A DNA stretch of 19,622 nt from NCBI GenBank assembly GCA_910587255.1, contig CAJUKT010000103.1, positions 1-19,622 on the forward strand, given 5' to 3'. Source of the DNA: an uncultured Oscillospiraceae bacterium. Lineage in GTDB: Bacteria; Bacillota; Clostridia; Oscillospirales; Oscillospiraceae. This document shows positions 7,295-13,543 of this stretch, one piece after another (position 1 is the first letter of the stretch; each line of letters opens with the position of its first letter). The notes beneath the pieces were generated by a model. It was not told the DNA's origin, did no database searches, and worked only from the letters and a program-made list of their open reading frames with translations. The position numbers and the translations under genes were made by a program.

Positions 7295-8286
7295 TGGCAA
7301 CCTTCACCGCGATCCAGTGCAAGAAGCAGTCCGCCAGCTCCATGCGCGGTGTGATCGACTACGTGGAACAGGAGAAGAAAACGTGCTGGGGCGACGCGCT
7401 ACTGGTCACCGGCAGCAACTGTGTCCCCCAGTCTGCCTTCATCGAGATGCAGATGACCAAGGAGCGCTTCCGCAAAACAGGAGGGACGCAGTTCTACCAC
7501 TTCGTCCAGTCCTTTTCTGCGGAGGACAATGTCACGCCCCAGGAGGTCAATGCCATCGGCCTGGAATTTGCGCGGAAGCAGTTCCCGGATTTCGAGGTTG
7601 TGGTCGCCACCCACGTGGACACCGGCCATCTGCACAACCACATGGTGGTGAACAGCGTCAGCCACAAGGACGGCCACAAGCTCCATCAGAGCTACAGCGA
7701 CCTGCTGACACACCGCAAGGTGAACGATGAAATTTGTCTGGCCCATGGCCTGCAGGTGCTGGATGAGTGCGATCCCCGGAAGAAAAAGAAACGTATGAAG
7801 CCCGGTGAATACCAGGCCGGTCTGCACGGCGACAGCTGGAAGCTGGATCTGATCCAGGCCATCAACGAGGCGCTGGAATACGCCATCACCCGTGAAGATT
7901 TCATCGCCAACATGGAGATAGAAGGTTACGAGGTTTCCTGGTCTGACACCCGGAAGCACATCACGTTCACCTGTCCCAATGGGCTCAAGTGCCGGGACAG
8001 CAGTCTCCATGATGAAACCTTCCTCAAGGAAAACCTGGAGGCACTTCTCCTCTACCGGCAGGCCACGGGCTTCCGTCCCACCACCCCGGAGCCGGACGAG
8101 GGCTGGATGGGTGAGCTGGCCATCGGGTGGGGCCAGGTGTTGGCTGACCTGGAGCGTGATGACGAGTGGCAGCTCCCCGCGCCGCCCACCTGGACGGACA
8201 GCAAACAGCGCCGCCGCGAGGCCATCAAGAAAATGGCTATGGGCCAGAAGTTCAGCGGTGACCAGCACTGGGAGCAGACCATGTGA
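7294..8286 (+). CDS. MobA/VirD2-family relaxase (MOBP)
   Basis: The 330-residue product shows the relaxase signature. A motif-I tyrosine is in MRGVIDYVEQEKKT (about Y23), the nicking nucleophile. Motif II is around QFYHFVQSF. The metal-binding three-histidine motif is HVDTGHLHNH (H107, H112, H114, H116). It would cleave one strand at oriT and pilot it through a conjugation pore. No coupling ATPase or type IV secretion gene is visible, so the element is probably mobilizable rather than self-transmissible. At 330 residues it seems on the short side for this group; the C-terminus beyond the nuclease domain is brief and charged. It is coupled to mobC. Confidence 0.88.
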   Translation: MATFTAIQCKKQSASSMRGVIDYVEQEKKTCWGDALLVTGSNCVPQSAFIEMQMTKERFRKTGGTQFYHFVQSFSAEDNVTPQEVNAIGLEFARKQFPDFEVVVATHVDTGHLHNHMVVNSVSHKDGHKLHQSYSDLLTHRKVNDEICLAHGLQVLDECDPRKKKKRMKPGEYQAGLHGDSWKLDLIQAINEALEYAITREDFIANMEIEGYEVSWSDTRKHITFTCPNGLKCRDSSLHDETFLKENLEALLLYRQATGFRPTTPEPDEGWMGELAIGWGQVLADLERDDEWQLPAPPTWTDSKQRRREAIKKMAMGQKFSGDQHWEQTM

Positions 8287-8453
8287 CCCCCCGTAAAACC
8301 TGCGCCACAGAAAACAATAAGAGACACATCCGCTGTGCAATCTGCTTCGTTTACGCCCCTGCTTTTCTCCAAGCTGCAATCTGGACTTCTCCCCAGCGCT
8401 TCGGTATTGTGTTGCTTGCCAACAGCACACAAAAATCTGAAGGGAGAATCATC

Positions 8454-9152
8454 ATGAACAGGAAAAGAGAAGCGATCTTCATGGGGTTCGGCATCCTCGC
8501 CGGTCTCGCCCTGAGCGGCCCCGCTGCCCAGGCAGCGGACTACCTCACCGCCACGATCAGCAACCAACCCATCTATGTGGACGGCCAGCGTGTGGACATG
8601 ACCGCCTACAACATCGGAGGAAACAACTACGTCAAGCTCAGGGACATTGGCAGGGCCGTGGATTTTGGGGTTATCTACAATGCCGCCACCAACTCCGTCT
8701 ACATCGACAGCACCCAACCCTACCGGGAAGAACTCCCTACCGTATCCTCCGGCCCAACGGAAGAAAGCGTTCAGGCCGCTCTGGTACAGCTGAAGCAAAC
8801 CTATCCCACCGGTTCCACCTACCCAACGCCCTACCGCTCCACCAGCGGCGGCCCGTATGGCCGCGGCGTCACCTACTCCGGCTGGGCCACGCTCTGCTCC
8901 GATGCCGCCTTCGGAGATCTGCCTTGGCGGCGGGTGGACAAGCCGAGCTGGGATCAAATCCGCCCCGGCGATCTAATCCGCTACGACAACAGCAGCAACG
9001 GCCACGTAGTTGTGGTGGTAAAGAAAACCGATGAGTACATCAAAGTCACCGAGAGCGGACTGAACAATAAAGTTCGCTGGGGCGGGCAGTACTTCAAATG
9101 GTGGCTGGAGGAACAACCTGGGTATACGCTGTACACACGCTATCCGCAGTAG
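8454..9152 (+). CDS. Exported protein: copper-amine-oxidase-N-like domain plus Cys/His hydrolase-like domain
   Basis: This encodes 232 residues. A signal peptide (about 1-29, ending AQA/A) is followed by a domain like the amine-oxidase N-terminal module common in Clostridia exported proteins (ISNQPIYVDGQRVDMTAYNI, NYVKLRDIGRAVDFGVIY, then VYID). The C-terminal half, from about residue 140, has a cysteine (GWATLCSDAAFG), an IRPGDLIRYD turn and GHVVVVVKK, the arrangement of NlpC/CHAP-type cell-wall hydrolases. Activity is inferred. As the cargo gene after the relaxase, it could remodel peptidoglycan during transfer or act on the host surface. The start at 8454 is set by AGGGAGA and the signal peptide; an upstream extension to 8283 is unlikely. 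Confidence 0.7.
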   Translation: MNRKREAIFMGFGILAGLALSGPAAQAADYLTATISNQPIYVDGQRVDMTAYNIGGNNYVKLRDIGRAVDFGVIYNAATNSVYIDSTQPYREELPTVSSGPTEESVQAALVQLKQTYPTGSTYPTPYRSTSGGPYGRGVTYSGWATLCSDAAFGDLPWRRVDKPSWDQIRPGDLIRYDNSSNGHVVVVVKKTDEYIKVTESGLNNKVRWGGQYFKWWLEEQPGYTLYTRYPQ

Positions 9153-9172
9153 CGCTGCCCGAATGACATCGC

Positions 9173-9202
9173 CGGGGGTCGCTCCGCAGAGAGCGGCCCC
9201 CG
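9173..9202 (+). terminator. Hairpin after the exported cargo gene
   Basis: An 11-bp stem (9173-9183 / 9192-9202, one G-T pair) with an 8-base loop lies 20 bp after the stop at 9152. It lacks a strong T-tract, so termination is probable rather than certain. Confidence 0.5.
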
Positions 9203-9468
9203 ATCCGTTTCCCCCGTGTCCGCCCCTGTGAAGCGGTTTGTGCCCATCCTGTGAAACGGGTAGCATCCGTGCCCCTCCCGCAGATGAAACGCGATATTGC
9301 CCCCTTCGTGCGCCGCTGTGAAGGGCTGCGAATTGCACCACTGTCTTCAAAGAAAAGAACCTCCAGCGCCGGCGAAAAAAGATATGTCTGGATTGCTAAT
9401 TCTTCCCGTTTGCCATGGCTATTCCCGCCGAGATGTGGTATGGTGTGTCGCCACAGGAGGCGAGAACA
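9203..9468. other. Non-coding stretch with a diverged repeat of the 6555-6660 region
   Basis: No gene is seen in the 316-bp gap from 9153 to 9468. About 9235-9335 resembles about 6555-6660, with shared words such as TTTGTG, GGGTAGCATC and CGCTGTG in the same order. The last bases (AGGAGG at 9456-9461) are the ribosome binding site of the next gene. Confidence 0.45.
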
Positions 9469-9762
9469 ATGAGAAAAACCTTGGAAGATTTCTACTACGG
9501 CAACATCATCCCCAACGAGCAGGACATTGCGCCCCGTTCAGAGATGAAACGGGCAACAGACCGGGTGGCCCGCTTTGAAACTCAGCTCACGGAGCAGCTT
9601 GACGAAGCCGGACAAGCAATTTTAGCAAAGCTTATCGAATCACAGCAGGAAATTGACAGCATCACCGCCCTGGAAAATTTCATCCTGGGTTTCCGGCTGG
9701 GCACCAAAATTATGATGGAGTGCATGGATGAAAACGATGGCGATATTAGAACTGGAGGTTGA
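9469..9762 (+). CDS. DUF6809-like small element protein
   Basis: The 97-residue protein starts MRKTLEDFYYGNIIPNEQDI and contains a helical central part (SEMKRATDRVARFETQLTEQL), then IDSITALENFILGFRLGTKI and an acidic end (DENDGDI). I recognise this as the DUF6809 pattern frequent next to integrases in Clostridia elements; its function is unknown. The ATG at 9469 is chosen because CAGGAGG lies just upstream. It ends six bases before the integrase start, and the integrase ribosome binding site GGAGG lies inside its 3' end, so the two are probably co-translated. Confidence 0.72.
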   Translation: MRKTLEDFYYGNIIPNEQDIAPRSEMKRATDRVARFETQLTEQLDEAGQAILAKLIESQQEIDSITALENFILGFRLGTKIMMECMDENDGDIRTGG

Positions 9763-9768
9763 TAAATT

Positions 9769-10923
9769 ATGTCAAAACGCCGCGCCAATGGCGAGGGGAA
9801 CCTACGGAAGCGTTCGGACGGCCGCTGGGAGGGCCGATACACCGCGGGCTACGATCCCGACACCGGCAAGCGCATCATCAAAAACGTCCTGGGCCGCACC
9901 CAGGCTGAAACCAAAGAAAAGCTCAAGGCGGCTGTGGAACAGGCCCAGCAGGTGGATGTCACCCACACCGACGAGTACACCGTGGCCACCTGGCTCCGCG
10001 CCTGGTACGACCTCTACGCCCTGCCCAACATCCGGCAGGCCACAGCGGACCGCTACAAGCTGATGATCGAAACCTACACCATCCCTCGGATTGGGAAGAT
10101 CAAGCTGAAAAAGCTGACCTCCCGGGATCTCCAGCAGCTCTACAAATACCTGATGGAGCATGGCCGGGTGAACCAGCGAAGCGGCCACGGGAATCCCGGT
10201 CTGAGCAGCACCACTGTCCGTAGCGTCCACCTGATGCTCCACAGCGCGTTTGAGCGGGCGGTGAAAGAGCGGCTCATCGCCAGGAACCCCACCGATGACT
10301 GTATCGCTCCCAAAGTGCAGAAGGTAGAGATGAAAACCCTCCGGCCCGAGCATCTGAAGTCCTACCTGGAGGCTGCCGACGCACGTGGTGTCCTCCCCAT
10401 GTTCTACCTGGAGCTGGTGAGCGGTCTGCGGAAAGGCGAGCTGGTGGCCCTCCTCTGGGATGACCTGGATCTCCAGAACAGGACGATCTCGGTCAGCAAG
10501 CAGTACATCAAGAACCCCAGCGGGAAGCTCACCCTCTCCCGTCCCAAGACCGAGACCTCGGTGCGAAGGGTATCCATCCCTCAGGAAGCGGTGGATCTGC
10601 TGATCCAGGAGCACGAGAGGCACCCGGACAGCCCCTATATGTTCCCGTCCCGCACCACAGGCGAGATGTATTACCCGGATTCGGTGGTGAAGCTCCACGA
10701 GAAGATCCTCCGGGATGCCGGACTGGAGCACATCTCCTTCCACGCCCTGCGTCACACCTTCGCCACCTTGGCGCTGCAGAATGGCGTGGACATCAAAACG
10801 GTATCCAGTATGCTGGGGCACTACGACGCCGGGTTCACCCTCCGCACCTACACCCACGCCACCCGGCAGATGCAGGATCAGGCTGCGGAAACCATGGGAA
10901 ATTTTATGAGCCAGATGATGTAA
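9769..10923 (+). CDS. Tyrosine-type site-specific integrase
   Basis: The 384-residue product is full length for Tn916/phage-type integrases. It has an N-terminal arm-binding region (RRANGEGNLRKRSDGRWEGRY), a SAM-like core-binding domain (about 68-170) and a C-terminal catalytic domain. The catalytic set is complete: R221 (VSGLRKGE), K260 (SRPKTE), H325 and R328 (HALRHTFA), H351 (MLGHYD) and nucleophile Y361 (LRTYTHA). It integrates and excises the element by strand exchange at an attachment core. The gene points toward the tRNA-Thr remnant 195 bp away, with a four-copy repeat array in between, the normal arrangement for an integrase beside its own att site. TGGAGG precedes the ATG. Confidence 0.92.
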   Translation: MSKRRANGEGNLRKRSDGRWEGRYTAGYDPDTGKRIIKNVLGRTQAETKEKLKAAVEQAQQVDVTHTDEYTVATWLRAWYDLYALPNIRQATADRYKLMIETYTIPRIGKIKLKKLTSRDLQQLYKYLMEHGRVNQRSGHGNPGLSSTTVRSVHLMLHSAFERAVKERLIARNPTDDCIAPKVQKVEMKTLRPEHLKSYLEAADARGVLPMFYLELVSGLRKGELVALLWDDLDLQNRTISVSKQYIKNPSGKLTLSRPKTETSVRRVSIPQEAVDLLIQEHERHPDSPYMFPSRTTGEMYYPDSVVKLHEKILRDAGLEHISFHALRHTFATLALQNGVDIKTVSSMLGHYDAGFTLRTYTHATRQMQDQAAETMGNFMSQMM

Positions 10924-10944
10924 CACCAGTCAAAAAACCACCAA

Positions 10945-10984
10945 GAGCATCGGGCGGGAAGGGCAAACTTCCTGCCCGGTGCTC
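10945..10984 (+). terminator. Hairpin terminator after the integrase
   Basis: An 11-bp stem with one G-T pair (GAGCATCGGGC 10945-10955 / GCCCGGTGCTC 10974-10984) encloses an inner GGAAG/CTTCC stem. It begins 22 bp after the stop. The T-tract is poor. Confidence 0.55.
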
Positions 10985-11010
10985 TCTGAACCTTTCCGGA
11001 CATTTCCCTG

Positions 11011-11059
11011 TGTGGGTCAAGTTGTGGGTCGTCCCGCCTGACCCACTTTTTGACCCACA
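11011..11059. repeat. Four-copy GTGGGTCA / TGACCCAC array, candidate integrase arm sites
   Basis: TGTGGGTC occurs at 11011 and 11023, and its complement GACCCAC at 11040 and 11052. This gives two direct copies facing two inverted copies; the outer pair TGTGGGTCAA/TTGACCCACA is a perfect 10-bp inverted repeat. Paired short repeats between an integrase gene and its att core are typical arm-type binding sites. Confidence 0.6.
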
Positions 11060-11083
11060 TTATTTTCAACGAAAACAGAACAG

Positions 11084-11115
11084 AAACTCCCGAAATCCAG
11101 CGATTTCAGGAGTTT
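11084..11115 (-). terminator. tRNA-type terminator hairpin
   Basis: A 14-bp stem with one mismatch (11084-11097 / 11102-11115) and a 4-base loop lies two bases beyond the CCA end of the tRNA remnant. On the minus strand it is followed by a T-rich run (CTGTTCTGTTTTC). It looks like the native terminator of the tRNA gene. Confidence 0.65.
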
Positions 11116-11117
11116 CT

Positions 11118-11162
11118 TGGAGCTGCTATCCAGATTTGAACTGGAGACCTCATCCTTACCAA
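11118..11162 (-). pseudogene. 3' half of tRNA-Thr(GGT): attachment-site remnant
   Basis: On the minus strand this reads as canonical tRNA positions 32-76. The anticodon loop is TTGGTAA (anticodon GGT), followed by the 3' anticodon stem GGATG and variable loop AGGTC. The T arm is TCCAG-TTCAAAT-CTGGA with five perfect pairs, then the acceptor strand TAGCAGC, discriminator T and encoded CCA. Upstream, the required 5' anticodon stem CATCC is absent (GACAG instead) and no D arm or acceptor 5' strand follows. The break exactly at the anticodon loop is the signature of tyrosine-integrase insertion in a tRNA gene. An intact copy should exist at the far end of the element to the right. Confidence 0.8.
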
Positions 11163-11266
11163 CTGTCTTAGCCATGTCTGGTGTATTTTAGTGAACCTCT
11201 GTAATCCTTGTGTAGCAAGGGTTTCGGGGCTTTTATTTTTTGTGTACCTTCTTCAATTTTGCCAGT

Positions 11267-11299
11267 TTTAGCGTCCATGGACGCTAAATGGACGCTAAA
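11267..11299. repeat. TGGACGCTAAA repeats: 22-bp palindrome plus a third copy
   Basis: TTTAGCGTCCA (11267-11277) is immediately followed by its reverse complement TGGACGCTAAA (11278-11288) and then by a second direct copy (11289-11299). The palindrome is perfect. Its position about 105 bp inside the right-hand element from the tRNA remnant suggests integrase or excisionase binding sites of that element; a regulator operator is the alternative. Confidence 0.6.
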
Positions 11300-11341
11300 A
11301 TCAGGGCCGCCCTACGCCCTGGAGCAGCCCCGAAAAAAGTC

Positions 11342-11356
11342 TATCGAATATCGATA
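11342..11356. promoter_or_regulatory. Palindrome upstream of the XRE gene, possible operator
   Basis: TATCGA-ATA-TCGATA is a perfect 6-bp dyad 65 bp before the XRE gene. A second dyad, AGCGG/CCGCT, lies at about 11373-11395 next to TATACT (possible -10). The 10924-11421 gap otherwise contains only the att features listed. Confidence 0.35.
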
Positions 11357-11421
11357 TTTTCTAACAAATTCAAGCGGAATAAAATCATAGCCGCTATACT
11401 GTATCGCAAAGGAGCGTGGCT

Positions 11422-11679
11422 ATGGTTAGGATTTTACTGTCAACCCGACTTGGCGAACGACGGTTGACACAAGCAGACCTTGCCCGGATGACGGGGATAC
11501 GCCCCAACACAATCAGCGAGCTCTACAATGAGGTTGCTACCCGGATAAGCCTGGATCACATAGACTTGATCTGCGAGGCCCTGGGCTGTGACCTTACTGA
11601 CCTGATTATGCTGGTGCCGAACAGTGAGCCACGGGTGAAGACCCGAACCGGCGCCCCCCGCTCCAAGGGCGAGGATTGA
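11422..11679 (+). CDS. Small XRE-family transcriptional regulator
   Basis: This encodes 85 residues consisting of one Cro/C1-type helix-turn-helix: LLSTRLGERRLTQADLARMTGIRPNTISELYN, then ISLDHIDLICEALGCDLTDLIML. The pattern matches the YozG/Cro-like group often carried by phages and conjugative elements, where it controls lysogeny or mobilization. The start at 11422 (ATG) is preferred over the GTG at 11416 because AAAGGAG ends just before that GTG and is well spaced for 11422. It lies at the left end of the right-hand element and is followed by a strong terminator. Confidence 0.82.
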   Translation: MVRILLSTRLGERRLTQADLARMTGIRPNTISELYNEVATRISLDHIDLICEALGCDLTDLIMLVPNSEPRVKTRTGAPRSKGED

Positions 11680-11692
11680 CCTTGCTTCTTGA

Positions 11693-11722
11693 CCCCGGAC
11701 GTGAAAGCGTCCGGGGATTTTT
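11693..11722 (+). terminator. Rho-independent terminator of the XRE gene
   Basis: CCCCGGACG (11693-11701), loop TGAAAG and CGTCCGGGG (11708-11716) form a perfect 9-bp stem, followed by ATTTTTTAT. It starts 14 bp after the stop. Confidence 0.9.
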
Positions 11723-11734
11723 TATACCCTTTTC

Positions 11735-11758
11735 AAATTCGTAACCGGTTGCGAATTT
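11735..11758. repeat. 24-bp palindrome, copy 1, at the stop of a minus-strand gene
   Basis: Arms AAATTCG and CGAATTT flank a central AACCGGTT, with one unpaired base on each side. The right arm runs into the TGA of the ribbon-helix-helix gene. A near-identical copy lies at 16202-16225 in the same position relative to another minus-strand stop. Confidence 0.7.
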
Positions 11759-11967
11759 CAAGGCTTGGTATCCTCCCCGGCCTCTCCATACTCCTCCATG
11801 AATTTCTCCATAGCCGCTAGAAAGATCGCATTCGGTGATGTGCCATTCTTTTTACAGGCGGCCTTAAACTGTTCGGCCCTGTCCCTGCGGACTTTGCAGC
11901 CCAATACGGTCATATTGGCGGCATCCCATTTATTGTTTGCCCGGCGCTTTGATTCAGACAATCCCAT
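11758..11967 (-). CDS. Ribbon-helix-helix (Arc-like) small regulator
   Basis: The 69-residue protein MGLSESKRRANNKWDAANMT... has the look of an Arc/CopG-type ribbon-helix-helix: a basic N-terminus, a short strand (MTVLGCKVRRD) and two helices (RAEQFKAACKKNGTSPNAIFLAAMEKFMEEY). Such proteins bind short operators as dimers. GAGGTG lies before the ATG. Its promoter (-35 TTGTTA, 17 bp, -10 TATAAT) overlaps one of three operator-like sites that also cover the divergent promoter of the small-protein cassette, so it probably represses both itself and that cassette. Confidence 0.75.
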   Translation of the reverse strand: MGLSESKRRANNKWDAANMTVLGCKVRRDRAEQFKAACKKNGTSPNAIFLAAMEKFMEEYGEAGEDTKP

Positions 11968-11984
11968 AAAATCACCTCGCCCTT

Positions 11985-12013
11985 ATTATAGCTCAAATTG
12001 CACGGTTTAACAA
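11985..12013 (-). promoter_or_regulatory. Promoter of the ribbon-helix-helix gene
   Basis: On the minus strand TTGTTA (12013-12008), a 17-bp spacer and TATAAT (11990-11985). The -35 lies inside operator-like site 1. Confidence 0.75.
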
Positions 12014-12083
12014 TGTATAATCTCGACAAATACACGGTTTAACTTTTGTTTATTTCGCCACTTGTCCACACTGTTTAACCGTG
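12001..12083. promoter_or_regulatory. Three operator-like sites between divergent promoters
   Basis: The 15-bp sites CACGGTTTAACAATG (12001-12015), CACGGTTTAACTTTT (12033-12047) and CACTGTTTAACCGTG (12069-12083) share CACNGTTTAAC. The third is a nearly perfect dyad (CAC/GTG, GTT/AAC). Site 1 covers the leftward -35 and site 3 fills the spacer of the rightward promoter. The adjacent ribbon-helix-helix protein is the natural candidate binder. Confidence 0.65.
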
Positions 12084-12090
12084 CTATAAT
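12062..12090 (+). promoter_or_regulatory. Promoter of the small-protein cassette
   Basis: TTGTCC (12062-12067), a 17-bp spacer and a perfect TATAAT (12085-12090). Operator-like site 3 occupies the spacer. The first cassette gene begins 50 bp downstream. Confidence 0.8.
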
Positions 12091-12139
12091 GACACTCGTA
12101 AGGCAGGGGCGGCCAACCCCTTACGGAAGGAGGGAGGAC

Positions 12140-12262
12140 ATGGACGAGATGGCCACCAACACGGAGTACATCCTGCGGATGGTGCTTGAGCTGATTGACA
12201 AGTGCAAGACGCTGGACGAACTCCGGGAGGCAGTCAAGGCCGTACTTGACGAAACCAAGTAA
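12140..12262 (+). CDS. 40-residue hypothetical protein, first gene of the cassette
   Basis: The product MDEMATNTEYILRMVLELID... continues as KCKTLDELREAVKAVLDETK: two amphipathic helices, acidic, with no signal peptide. I do not recognise it. The translation signal is strong (GGAAGGAGGGAGG immediately upstream), and it follows the TATAAT promoter. It may be a small regulatory or anti-host factor of the phage; this is a guess from position only. Confidence 0.6.
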   Translation: MDEMATNTEYILRMVLELIDKCKTLDELREAVKAVLDETK

Positions 12263-12389
12263 AAAGGGCAGCGGGGCCACCTGACAAGTAAACCCGCTAC
12301 CCAAACCCCAACGGGGGCGACTGGGAGCCTTACCCCGGCCACCTCCATGATAACAAAGTAAGGCACAAAAATCAAGGAGGTTTTTCACT

Positions 12390-12935
12390 ATGATGTTGTC
12401 CGAGTTTGTGGAGCGCACCGGCTTTGAGCCTCTGCCCTTTGAGTATGAGAAGATCGAGGCGGCCTACTACGATTTCGACGGGGACAAGGACGCTTTCTGC
12501 AAGGCCTTTGTCGAGGGCGACGGCGAGCGGAAGATCTACCAGGCCCGGGGCGCCGAGATCGACCGGCTGAACGGCAAAATCCTGGAGATGGACAAGACCG
12601 CCAAGAAGGACGGCGAGGAGTACGAGCGGCGGCTGGCCGGTCTGGAGGCCCAGCTGAAAGCCCAGCAGCCCGAGGAGACCGTCACCATGGGGAACGGATG
12701 CAGCTACATCATTTACATCACCACAAACCCCGATAAGGCCTATGCCCTCCACCGTCCTATGATGGATATGGCAACCACACACCCCGGCTGGCACTGGCAC
12801 GTCAGCACTGTCGAAGTTCTGAAGGACTGCCGCATCCCTGGGATATACCATGACCGCAACTACTGGGCCACCCTTGTTGAGCACAACAACGGCGATTGGA
12901 AAAAGGCCCCGACCTACGAAATCCACTGCATCTAA
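12390..12935 (+). CDS. Hypothetical cassette protein with coiled coil
   Basis: This encodes 181 residues. The N-terminal part (about 1-60, MMLSEFVERTGFEPLPFEYE, then YYDFDGDKDAFCKAFVEG) looks like a small acidic globular unit seen in Clostridia phage and plasmid proteins. Residues 60-100 are a predicted coiled coil (EIDRLNGKILEMDK, EEYERRLAGLEAQLKAQ). The C-terminal 80 residues form a separate Trp- and His-rich domain (HPGWHWHVSTVEVLKDC, YWATLVEHNNGDW). There is no signal peptide or known catalytic motif. AAGGAGG precedes the ATG pair at 12390/12393. I cannot assign a function. Confidence 0.7.
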   Translation: MMLSEFVERTGFEPLPFEYEKIEAAYYDFDGDKDAFCKAFVEGDGERKIYQARGAEIDRLNGKILEMDKTAKKDGEEYERRLAGLEAQLKAQQPEETVTMGNGCSYIIYITTNPDKAYALHRPMMDMATTHPGWHWHVSTVEVLKDCRIPGIYHDRNYWATLVEHNNGDWKKAPTYEIHCI

Positions 12936-12944
12936 CTCACACGG

Positions 12945-12968
12945 CCCGCCCCGGAGGTCACGAGGGCA
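12945..12968 (+). repeat. Shared intergenic leader, copy 1
   Basis: A 24-base element containing CGCCCCGGAGGT and ACGAGGGCA lies directly before the gene at 12981. Copy 2 at 13208-13231 differs at one base. GGAGG inside it could bind ribosomes, but the start codon has its own GGAGG downstream. Confidence 0.7.
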
Positions 12969-12980
12969 ACGGAGGAAACT

Positions 12981-13199
12981 ATGAAATACTTGGCATTCCG
13001 CATTGACACATCCACCATAAAGGATCACAAAGTGGTGGACGGCTACTTTGTCAGAGGGCAGAGGAACACGGACTACAACTGGCCCCTGCTAGCCGAGTTT
13101 GATAGCTTGGACGCCGCTAAGGAGCATATCAAGTCCATCCGCACCGACCCCATTCGGCAGCCCGTCTACGGCCCCGGCGGTTACGGTATCAACCTTTAA
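12981..13199 (+). CDS. Hypothetical 72-residue cassette protein
   Basis: The product begins MKYLAFRIDTSTIKDHKVVDGYFV and includes WPLLAEFDSLDAAKEHIKSI. It is a small soluble alpha/beta-looking protein without recognised motifs. AACGGAGG gives a clear ribosome binding site. It lies in the same orientation as its neighbours with a short leader, so it is probably co-transcribed. Function is unknown. Confidence 0.65.
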   Translation: MKYLAFRIDTSTIKDHKVVDGYFVRGQRNTDYNWPLLAEFDSLDAAKEHIKSIRTDPIRQPVYGPGGYGINL

Positions 13200-13207
13200 T
13201 CACGAAC

Positions 13208-13231
13208 CCCGCCCCGGAGGTTACGAGGGCA
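13208..13231 (+). repeat. Shared intergenic leader, copy 2
   Basis: This matches copy 1 at 12945-12968 at 23 of 24 positions. A shorter piece (GGGCAGAAAGGA) recurs at about 13525-13536 before the gene at 13544, suggesting that the cassette genes spread together with their leaders. Confidence 0.7.
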
Positions 13232-13245
13232 GAAAGGAAAATGTT

Positions 13246-13467
13246 ATGGCAAAGAGAAAGTCCGAACCCGTTATTACTCACACTGAGATCTACTCCCGCG
13301 CAATCAGCACTATTTTATCTGAAATCAAGTCTTGGGAAGATCGCTGTGAGGGATTTCCGCAGGAGCAAAAAGAGGATATGGTGAGCAGAGCCACCGCCCA
13401 TTTGCTTCCCAAGTTGGATGCACTGAAAGAAATGTACCGCTTTGAGTGCGGAGACGAGTACGTCTAA
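13246..13467 (+). CDS. Hypothetical 73-residue cassette protein
   Basis: MAKRKSEPVITHTEIYSRAI... is a mostly helical protein (ISTILSEIKSWEDRCEGF, QKEDMVSRATAHLLPKLDAL, KEMYRFECGDEYV). There is no signal peptide and no recognised family. The start at 13246 has AGAAAGGAAAA before it; longer upstream frames overlap the previous gene and lack support. Function is unknown. Confidence 0.65.
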   Translation: MAKRKSEPVITHTEIYSRAISTILSEIKSWEDRCEGFPQEQKEDMVSRATAHLLPKLDALKEMYRFECGDEYV

Positions 13468-13543
13468 GCCGAAACGGCCCCAGGGCCGTCGCCGGGAACC
13501 GCCCCACCCGGCCTGATGATGGCAGGGCAGAAAGGATAACACC

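Noticed and set aside
7399..8957. Long minus-strand open frames opposite the relaxase and cargo genes.
   Set aside because: No ribosome binding sites or domains, and they oppose well-supported genes.
9802..10926. Long minus-strand open frame of 374 codons opposite the integrase.
   Set aside because: It is a GC-codon shadow of a complete integrase with all catalytic residues.
11118..11162. A functional tRNA-Thr gene.
   Set aside because: The 5' acceptor strand, D arm and 5' anticodon stem are missing; only positions 32-76 are present.
12945..13231. CRISPR array, from the two similar 24-base units.
   Set aside because: There are only two units, 239 bp apart, with a gene between them; they are intergenic leaders.
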